A stretch of 8,514 bases of DNA, taken from NCBI GenBank assembly GCA_025055465.1, contig JANWXA010000027.1, forward strand, positions 1-8,514, given 5' to 3'. Positions 1 to 4,939 of this stretch are shown piece by piece; the stretch's first letter is position 1, and the number at the start of each line of letters is the position of its first letter. The DNA is from Candidatus Kapaibacterium sp. (GTDB lineage Bacteria > Bacteroidota > Ignavibacteria > Kapaibacteriales > HRBIN21). The translations under genes were made by a program, and so were the position numbers. The notes below the pieces were generated by a model. It searched no databases. It was not told where the DNA came from and saw only the letters and a program-made list of their open reading frames with translations.

Positions 1-1266
1 CTCGCCTCGAGTTCAGGGCGCCGCCGCGCGGTTATCAGCCTGCCTACCGGCGCTGGCAAGACACGCGTGACCGTCGAAGCCGCTGTGCGACTGGTGCTCA
101 AGCCCGAAGGTCAGAACCGCAGCGTGCTCTGGATTGCACAGACCGACGAGCTTTGCGAGCAAGCGGTGCAGGCATTCCGACAGGTTTGGGTCAATCTTGG
201 AGTGCAGAACACAAACTTGCGGATTGTCCGACTCTGGGGCGGGAATCCAGATCCCGCTCCACAGGAGCTGGATAAGCCAGTTGTCGTAGTTGCCTCGATT
301 CAGACCCTCAACAACCGGATGGGGTCCAGCACGTTGGAATGGCTTCGAAAGCCCGGCTTAGTTGTGGTGGACGAGTGTCACCATGCCATCACTCCAAGCT
401 ACACGAATCTGCTGCGGTGGCTGGACGCAGAAGCACCGCGACCTGGTCAGCCGCCGAGGGATGAGCCACCAATTCTTGGGCTCAGCGCAACCCCGTTCCG
501 GACAGATGACGAAGAAAGCCTGCGCCTTGCCCGGCGTTTCGACAGCCGCTGGCTTCCGGCGGATCAGGAGCTTTTACACGAGCGATTACGCGCTCAGGGT
601 GTCCTCGCACAGGTCGAATTAGAAGCACTCGAGTCCGGTGTTGATGTGCCAACCGAACTCATCGAAACGCTGATTTCGCTCTTGGACAAGGGCGAGGGCG
701 TTGACTTTGAAAGGAAGCTTGAGGAACTGAACAAGCTGCTTGCCGAAAACAGAGGGCGTAACAAGCGCTTGGTCGAACGTATCAAGGAAGCGCAGGAAAG
801 GTCCATCCTGTTCTTTGCCAACTCCGTGCTCCATGCCGAAGAGATGTCCGCTCGGCTGAATCTTGAGGGCATCCCGGCTGCACCAATCAGTGGAGAGACG
901 CCTACTGCAGCTCGCCGATATTTCCTCGACCGCTTCCAGCGAGGTGAGATCCGAGTTTTATGCAACCACACCGTTTTGAGCACCGGTTTCGACGCGCCAA
1001 AGACCGACATGATTGTCATCGCCCGGCAGGTCTTTAGCCCCGTGCGCTATATGCAAATGGTCGGGCGCGGCCTGCGGGGCCCGAAGAACGGGGGTACCGA
1101 GAGCTGCCGCATTGTGACCATCTTGGATAACCTGGGCAGATTCAGGGACCGACACCCATACCACTACTGTCAACGGTACTTCTTGGAGTGGAGATACGGA
1201 CTTCGCGACGCAGAAGAATTGGACAACGCCGCTGTATGGGCAGTTGGTGAGGGAGCACCCGGATGA
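1..1266 (+). CDS. Superfamily 2 DEAD/DEAH-type helicase, C-terminal part (5' truncated by window edge)
   Basis: ATP-dependent nucleic-acid helicase or translocase; the reading frame is open from base 1, so the true start lies outside the window. Counting codons from base 1, Walker A is PTGAGKT (15-21, catalytic K20), motif II is DECH (124-127), motif III is SAT (162-164), and the second RecA domain carries the conserved STGFDAP block (327-333) and motif VI QMVGRGLRG (352-360). These fix an intact two-domain SF2 core of the type found in restriction, repair and phage-defence helicases. An internal GTG at base 67 would cut off Walker A and is not the start. The C-terminus after motif VI is short (about 60 residues), with no recognised extra domain. 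The stop overlaps the next ATG (ATGA at 1263-1266), implying translational coupling to a downstream partner that now seems broken. The helicase core is certain; the specific system is not. Nothing in the window links it to the riboswitch or respiratory genes. Confidence 0.93.
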   Translation, partial: LASSSGRRRAVISLPTGAGKTRVTVEAAVRLVLKPEGQNRSVLWIAQTDELCEQAVQAFRQVWVNLGVQNTNLRIVRLWGGNPDPAPQELDKPVVVVASIQTLNNRMGSSTLEWLRKPGLVVVDECHHAITPSYTNLLRWLDAEAPRPGQPPRDEPPILGLSATPFRTDDEESLRLARRFDSRWLPADQELLHERLRAQGVLAQVELEALESGVDVPTELIETLISLLDKGEGVDFERKLEELNKLLAENRGRNKRLVERIKEAQERSILFFANSVLHAEEMSARLNLEGIPAAPISGETPTAARRYFLDRFQRGEIRVLCNHTVLSTGFDAPKTDMIVIARQVFSPVRYMQMVGRGLRGPKNGGTESCRIVTILDNLGRFRDRHPYHYCQRYFLEWRYGLRDAEELDNAAVWAVGEGAPG

Positions 1267-1600
1267 TCGCAGAGAAGCTGGCACAGGAGATTGAGGAATA
1301 CGCCAGTGTGGACTAGGTACTACGGGAAAGCACGTGGGCAAGGCCGCGTGTGCGCATCAGCATATCCTGCGCAGCAACAACTATCCCCACGACAAGCTGG
1401 GAAAGGTCACAGCAACCAACCCTGGAGCAGGTATAGGCGCTGTGGCTGGAAGACTATGTTTGGGCAATGGAGGACCGACCAGGTTACCACCCCCTGCGGT
1501 TACCACCTGCCGCTGCGCTGCATCATCGCCAATGCCAAGGCCATTGACTGGCACAAACGGTTCTCACATACACTGTCAGACTGTCAGAACGTCAGAGCAG
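1263..1600 (+). pseudogene. Possible decayed gene following the helicase
   Basis: A reading frame starts with the ATG that overlaps the helicase stop and encodes 17 residues (MIAEKLAQEIEEYASVD) before TAG at 1314-1316. An operon-style ATGA overlap normally introduces a full-length partner gene. Beyond the stop, protein-like stretches appear in different frames: HILRSNNYPHDKLGKV in frame 2 (about 1356-1405), LWLEDYVWAMEDRPG in frame 3 (about 1440-1485) and CIIANAKAIDWHKRF in frame 1 (about 1519-1563). This pattern would fit a coupled gene that has gathered at least one nonsense change and two frameshifts. I do not recognise the family. Alternatives are a genuine 17-residue peptide followed by noncoding DNA, or sequencing or assembly errors. 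The right-hand boundary is a guess. Confidence 0.33.
1573..1596 (+). repeat. Three short 8-bp tandem repeats
   Basis: CTGTCAGA occurs twice in a row (1573-1580, 1581-1588), followed by the variant ACGTCAGA (1589-1596). It lies in the gap between the possible decayed gene and the minus-strand terminator. It is too short for a CRISPR and has no spacers. It could be simple replication slippage or a small binding-site cluster; no function is assigned. Confidence 0.6.
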
Positions 1601-1630
1601 CCGCCTTATGTGCCCCGTACACGACGGACG

Positions 1631-1675
1631 AAAAGAAAACCCTCCCCAGCTCTCCTTTCGAGGAGCCGGGGAGGG
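1631..1675 (-). terminator. Rho-independent terminator of the B12-regulated gene
   Basis: Read on the minus strand, a GC-rich stem pairs CCCTCCCC (complement of 1668-1675) with GGGGAGGG (complement of 1640-1647). An inner stem (1652-1656 with 1661-1665) encloses a CGAA tetraloop. It is followed immediately by the U-tract TTTTCTTTT (complement of 1631-1639). It starts about 15 bases after the minus-strand stop codon at 1690-1692. The A-rich run lies only on the left side, so the terminator is directional for the minus strand, though the hairpin might also slow plus-strand transcription from the helicase. Confidence 0.9.
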
Positions 1676-1689
1676 GATGTGCGAGGGAC

Positions 1690-3123
1690 TCAGTACACTA
1701 CGAAGGGCAAGGTCTTGGTATGTGGCCCAGAAGTGAGCCGCAGGAAGTATCCCCCCGCTGGCAGCAGTTGACGCGAGAGCGGTAGCAGAACCGAAAGCCG
1801 GCCTGAGGCCGCGGGCAGTTCCCACTCAGCATGCCGACGCCCATCTGCGCTGTAGACCTCGACCCGGACCGCGGCACCAGCACCGTCGGGTAGCTGCCAC
1901 TCCAGCCGCGCCGGCCCTTCGGTGAGAAACGAGGGCATCAGGCGCGGTTCCCTGGCCCCTTCCGTCTGCTCAGCAACGGAGGTGGGCAGGACGAGCTGGA
2001 AGACGGCAACGGTGCTGTCAGGCCCATAGGTAGGCGTAAATGGCTGCGCAACCCACAGCTCCAGCGTGTCGCCGCGGGAGCGCAGGGCCATCCCCTCCGC
2101 CAAGCCCGTCAACTGCAGCGTCTGCAGAATCTGGCCCGTGGCAATATCCACCCAGCGCACATCGCGGCTGTAGGTGCCCACCAACAGCGTCCGCTGCCCA
2201 TTTGGCAGCGTCAGCAGCACTGCCTCCCGCGGCCCGCCATAGCCTGTTGTCCCAAGCTCGATCGGCATTCGGTGCCACAGCCGTGTACCTGGGTCTATCA
2301 GGTATACCTCGTGCGAACCGTTGGAGACGACCACCAGTGTGTCGCCGGACAGCAACAGGAAGTTGCCCGTACCACCAACTGGCACTACTGTGACGCCTGA
2401 ATCCCGGCCTTGCGGGAGGAACTGGACGACTGCATCCCGCTGCCCGAACTGTCCTTCACAGAGCACAATCAACTGCTGGCGAGCTTCATCCCATACAAGC
2501 TGCTGGATGTTTTGGCAAGCGTAGACACGGAGGGTATCCACGCGAATGCCAACGTTATCCCGCCGCAACACCAGAATGAGTCCAATCTCCGGCTCAGCCG
2601 AGTTGCGGCGGCTGACGAAGAGGGTGCCCTCGGACACAGCGACAGCCTGTGCTGGACCGTTCAAGACCGTATCTTCGTGAGGCCACCCAAACGGTGGGAA
2701 AGTGTATCGGAGAAGCCGATTCATCAGCGGCAGGTAGACGGTGAAGCTTGCCTGCTCCTGGGCAACCGCCGGACGCAGAGGGAAACTTAGCGGACCCCAG
2801 GAAAAGGAAAAATTGAGTGATGCCACCTCTGTGTTGTCTCTCCCCCATGCCACTGTCAGCGATGGTGACTCATCACCGGGGTCCTGTTGCCCATTGAAGT
2901 TCACATCTACACCACCGCAGAGGACGTATGCCGTGCTGTTAGGCTCTGGGTCAGCCTCCCGGGGACCGAAGAAGAGCATCAGAGGCGTTTTGCCCAGCAC
3001 ATCGTGCGAGCGCACGAACTGCCACTGCGGGAGCTGGGCATGGAGACTGGAAAGTACGAGTACGAACGGAATGGGAATCAACCGAGCAAACCACATAGCA
3101 CACCGAGCGAAATTGTGGGACAT
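1690..3123 (-). CDS. Secreted beta-propeller-like protein with T9SS C-terminal sorting domain, under B12 riboswitch control (BtuG-like candidate)
   Basis: Predicted exported 477-residue protein, probably displayed on the cell surface. Residues 1-29 form a signal peptide (basic start, hydrophobic LIPIPFVLVLSS, cleavage after LHA). A calcium-loop-like segment, DVNFNGQQDPGDE, lies at 73-85. Residues about 125-380 contain repeated short beta-strand blocks of YVTN/YncE type (AVAVSEGTLFVS, QQLIVLCEGQFG, DTLVVVSNGSHEVYLID, VRWVDIATGQILQTL), typical of a beta-propeller. Residues about 382-477 resemble a type A T9SS sorting domain: TSV linker, VRVEVYSADGR, LPAGGYFLRL and a final LPFVV strand. ATG 3123 was chosen because it leaves a compact signal peptide; TTG 3153 and ATG 3096 are alternatives. 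The leader holds a cobalamin riboswitch, so expression should rise when B12 is low. In Bacteroides the propeller lipoprotein BtuG (DUF5074) binds cobalamin for BtuB; a similar role here is inferred from regulation and fold, not from identified binding residues. No btuB is in the window. Confidence 0.85.
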   Translation of the reverse strand: MSHNFARCAMWFARLIPIPFVLVLSSLHAQLPQWQFVRSHDVLGKTPLMLFFGPREADPEPNSTAYVLCGGVDVNFNGQQDPGDESPSLTVAWGRDNTEVASLNFSFSWGPLSFPLRPAVAQEQASFTVYLPLMNRLLRYTFPPFGWPHEDTVLNGPAQAVAVSEGTLFVSRRNSAEPEIGLILVLRRDNVGIRVDTLRVYACQNIQQLVWDEARQQLIVLCEGQFGQRDAVVQFLPQGRDSGVTVVPVGGTGNFLLLSGDTLVVVSNGSHEVYLIDPGTRLWHRMPIELGTTGYGGPREAVLLTLPNGQRTLLVGTYSRDVRWVDIATGQILQTLQLTGLAEGMALRSRGDTLELWVAQPFTPTYGPDSTVAVFQLVLPTSVAEQTEGAREPRLMPSFLTEGPARLEWQLPDGAGAAVRVEVYSADGRRHAEWELPAASGRLSVLLPLSRQLLPAGGYFLRLTSGPHTKTLPFVVY

Positions 3124-3180
3124 ACCCGGAAAAACCTTTCGGCGTGCCCGCAACAGGTGGGAAGTAGTTGCCGGTATGGA

Positions 3181-3210
3181 GTACGACTTGTACTGACAGC
3201 ACCCGTGCTG
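3181..3210 (-). other. Two small hairpins between riboswitch and gene (possible expression platform)
   Basis: Between the aptamer and the start codon the leader holds two inverted repeats: CAGCACGGGTGCTG (complement of 3197-3210, 5-bp stem with a CGGG loop) and GTACAAGTCGTAC (complement of 3181-3193, 4-bp stem). Neither is followed by a U-tract, so an intrinsic-terminator switch is not evident. Control by ribosome access, or by a longer-range fold with the region before ATG 3123, is more likely. The role is inferred only from position. Confidence 0.35.
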
Positions 3211-3235
3211 CGCAGGCTCTGCCTTCTACCCCATT

Positions 3236-3425
3236 GCAGGCAGGTCTTCCGGCTCCGGCTTCTTCCTCCTCCCCTGCCTTCCCATCCGCTGGGGCGCAGA
3301 CAGTGGCTGCCTTCTGGCACCGGGGAGTCGTCCACCGTCACGGCGGCGCAGACCGCGCAGGATTCGCACCTGCTTCCCTATTCTCCGAGCCTACCCCCGT
3401 GGGCGTAAGCCCAGCACCTGCAACG
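3236..3425 (-). promoter_or_regulatory. Cobalamin (B12) riboswitch
   Basis: On the minus strand the aptamer hallmarks appear in order. The P1 5' arm GCAGGT (complement of 3416-3421) runs into GGTGC. Then comes GGGAAGCAGGTGCGAATCCTG with GCGCGGTCTGCGCC (about 3340-3385), matching the family pattern GGGAA..GGTG..AA.CC.G.GC. Next are GCCACTG (about 3300-3308) and GATGGGAAGGC (complement of 3276-3286). Last is the B12 box AGCCGGAAGACCTGCC (about 3239-3254), whose ACCTGC (complement of 3240-3245) pairs perfectly with the P1 5' arm. The aptamer senses adenosylcobalamin or a related cobalamin and normally lowers expression of the downstream gene when the ligand is plentiful. The only gene downstream is the secreted propeller-like protein starting at 3123, about 110 bases away. 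The conserved cores are unmistakable; the exact ends are approximate. Confidence 0.93.
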
Positions 3426-3437
3426 GACACACCGCTG

Positions 3438-3445
3438 CGAAAATA
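3438..3445 (-). promoter_or_regulatory. Candidate -7 promoter element for the riboswitch transcript
   Basis: The minus strand reads TATTTTCG here, seven of eight matches to the Bacteroidota -7 consensus TAnnTTTG. It would start transcription near 3431, just before the aptamer's 5' arm, which is where a promoter is needed. No good TTTG -33 element is seen at the usual distance, so this rests mainly on position. Confidence 0.35.
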
Positions 3446-3506
3446 CGACGTTACACAAGTAGTTCCACCGTTGAGCCCTCAGCGCTCCAAATGTTAGGAT
3501 ACCGAA

Positions 3507-3517
3507 GTGATATTCAC
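3507..3517. promoter_or_regulatory. Small inverted repeat, possible operator
   Basis: GTGATATTCAC has perfect GTGA/TCAC arms around TAT and ends 5 bases before the plus-strand -7 element. A regulator bound here would touch the promoter of the FNT/heme-copper operon. The 3-base gap does not fit CRP/FNR sites (6-base gap in TGTGA-N6-TCACA; TTGAT-N4-ATCAA), and I cannot match it to NsrR or DNR. It could be chance. Confidence 0.25.
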
Positions 3518-3522
3518 AGCCT

Positions 3523-3530
3523 TATATTTG
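3523..3530 (+). promoter_or_regulatory. Bacteroidota-type -7 promoter box for the FNT/heme-copper operon
   Basis: TATATTTG is a perfect match to TAnnTTTG, the -7 consensus of the Bacteroidota primary sigma factor. It predicts a start near 3537 and a leader of about 50 bases before the ATG at 3586. The matching -33 TTTG is not clear at 19-21 bases upstream, which might mean that an activator is needed. Confidence 0.5.
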
Positions 3531-3575
3531 CAACCACAAAAGCCTGTCGCATAGCGGAGTCACCTCAGCATCTTT

Positions 3576-3580
3576 GAGGA
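3576..3580 (+). promoter_or_regulatory. Ribosome binding site deciding the FNT start
   Basis: GAGGA lies 5 bases before ATG 3586. It supports that ATG over the in-frame TTG at 3574, which would overlap this site. Confidence 0.6.
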
Positions 3581-3585
3581 CGGCG

Positions 3586-4368
3586 ATGTATCTGCGCCCT
3601 GAGGAAGCCGTTTCAACGATGCTGGCAGCGGCTGAAAGAAAGGCAGAGCTGCCGACAGCAACACTGGTGGTCCGCGGTTTTCTGGCGGGAGCCCTGCTGG
3701 GGTACGCCACCTCATTGTCGTTTGTACCCCAGCTCCAGGGCTTGCCGCCCTTTCTGGGGGCTGTGCTGTTCCCCGTGGGCTTCGTCCTCTTGGTCCTGTT
3801 GGGGCTGGAGCTCGTCACCGGCAACTTCGCACTGCTGCCGCTGGCTCGCCTCGCTGGGCGAATCTCCACGGGGCAGGTGCTCCGGAACTGGGCCTGGGTT
3901 TACATCGGCAACCTGCTCGGAGGAGGTGCCTACGCACTGCTCTTCACCGCCGTTATGCTGGACGGCCGAATGTCAGAATTGCTGTTAGCCATCGCTCACC
4001 GAAAGACAGTCGCCTACCAGGCGTTGGGTACCGAAGGTTGGGGTACGGCCTTCCTCAAAGGGATCCTGTGCAACTGGATGGTGACACTGGGAACTGCCAT
4101 CGCATTCTTTTCCACTACGACGACGGGAAAGGTGCTGACGATGTGGCTGCCCATCATGGCGTTCTTCGCCCTGGGCTATGAACACAGCGTAGTCAACATG
4201 TTCGTGCTCCCGGCGGCTCTTCTGACGGGGAAGGCCTCTATAACGGTCGGGCAGTGGTGGCTATGGAACCAGATCCCGGTCACGCTCGGCAATCTCGTTG
4301 GGGCCGTCCTTTTGACAAGTTTTCCGCTCCTGACATACGTTCGGTCTGTTCCACAACCTGAGAGATAA
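3586..4368 (+). CDS. Formate/nitrite transporter (FNT) family channel
   Basis: Inner-membrane pentameric channel of the FocA/NirC/HSC family, moving small monovalent anions such as nitrite, formate or hydrosulfide. The 260-residue length is normal for the family. About six membrane segments are visible (near 28-48, 57-76, 103-124, 156-176, 186-208, 230-250). Family signatures are present: ELVTGN (75-80) in the broken helix/omega-loop region, KGILCNW (158-164), GYEHSVVNMF (198-207) containing the central pore histidine H200 (equivalent to H209 of FocA), and NQIPVTLGNLVG (228-239). It is the first gene of the operon and ends only 4 bases before subunit II. Sequence alone does not settle the substrate. 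The neighbouring heme-copper enzyme, which looks like an NO reductase, favours nitrite (NirC-like); formate or sulfide remain possible. Confidence 0.92.
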   Translation: MYLRPEEAVSTMLAAAERKAELPTATLVVRGFLAGALLGYATSLSFVPQLQGLPPFLGAVLFPVGFVLLVLLGLELVTGNFALLPLARLAGRISTGQVLRNWAWVYIGNLLGGGAYALLFTAVMLDGRMSELLLAIAHRKTVAYQALGTEGWGTAFLKGILCNWMVTLGTAIAFFSTTTTGKVLTMWLPIMAFFALGYEHSVVNMFVLPAALLTGKASITVGQWWLWNQIPVTLGNLVGAVLLTSFPLLTYVRSVPQPER

Positions 4369-4372
4369 GCCA

Positions 4373-4921
4373 ATGCCACAGAGCACCATTCTACTGCTCT
4401 TCTTCCTGGGCTCACTCGTCATTGCTGGTGTCTTCTGGTGGGTCTGGCGTACTTCCCGCCAACCCGCACCGGGGTCGGTGGAGCCACTGCGCCGCTGGAT
4501 CTTCGTCGGGCTCCTGCTCTTCGTTGGAATCTTCACGGCGCTCACACTCTGGCGAATGCCTTATTTCCTCTATGCCGAAGAGCTCCCCGAACGAGTCATT
4601 CACGTCGTCTCACGCCAGTTTGCCTTTGCGCTCTCTGAACGGCCAATCGAGACCGATGCCGAATACGCTGCTGCGCTAGGGCAAACGGTGGAGTTGCCCC
4701 TTGGGAAGGTCGTAGAGTTCCGGGTCACCTCTTTCGACGTCAACCATGGTTTTGCCCTCTACAGCCCGGACGGGCGAATTGTTGCACAGGTACAAGCAAT
4801 GCCAGGGTACGTCAACCGCCTGCGGTGGCGCTTTGACCAGCCAGGAGAGTACGTCGCCCAGTGCTTAGAGTACTGCGGCGCTGCCCATGCCAACATGCAA
4901 GCACGGTTTGTTGTCCGATAA
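4373..4921 (+). CDS. Heme-copper oxidoreductase subunit II with CuA site
   Basis: Electron-entry subunit of a membrane heme-copper enzyme; the CuA centre takes electrons from a c-type cytochrome or small copper protein and passes them to subunit I. The protein has 182 residues. Two N-terminal hydrophobic helices (about 5-25 and 42-61) are followed by a periplasmic cupredoxin domain (about 75-182). The CuA ligands are all there: H125 in FDVNHGF, then the cluster QCLEYCGAAHANM giving C164, E166 (backbone carbonyl), C168, H172 and M175. The short compact domain resembles B-family (ba3-like) subunit II. Two membrane helices rather than one may mean that the first replaces the separate small subunit IIa of ba3 enzymes. 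An intact CuA site shows the complex can take electrons from soluble carriers, unlike cNOR (heme c) or qNOR (quinol). It lies 4 bases after the FNT gene and 18 before subunit I. Confidence 0.93.
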   Translation: MPQSTILLLFFLGSLVIAGVFWWVWRTSRQPAPGSVEPLRRWIFVGLLLFVGIFTALTLWRMPYFLYAEELPERVIHVVSRQFAFALSERPIETDAEYAAALGQTVELPLGKVVEFRVTSFDVNHGFALYSPDGRIVAQVQAMPGYVNRLRWRFDQPGEYVAQCLEYCGAAHANMQARFVVR

Positions 4922-4926
4922 CACAC

Positions 4927-4931
4927 GGAGG
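4927..4931 (+). promoter_or_regulatory. Strong ribosome binding site for subunit I
   Basis: GGAGG, extended to GGAGGGGG through 4934, lies 5-8 bases before ATG 4940. It is the strongest Shine-Dalgarno match in this window and fixes the start of the catalytic subunit. Confidence 0.8.
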
Positions 4932-4939
4932 GGGAATCC

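Noticed and set aside
1573..1596. Short tandem repeats as a CRISPR or integration site
   Set aside because: The units are 8 bp and contiguous with no spacers; there is no integrase, tRNA or matching distant copy in the window.
1291..1785. Plus-strand open frames of 145-164 codons (1291-1785 and 1334-1771)
   Set aside because: They run through the strong minus-strand terminator and into the 3' end of the secreted protein gene, with no ribosome site or recognisable motif. At most parts of them reflect the possible decayed gene.
2887..3497. Plus-strand and minus-strand open frames across the leader region
   Set aside because: They cross the cobalamin riboswitch, whose conserved RNA elements explain the sequence constraint; the translations are low-complexity and have no start signals.
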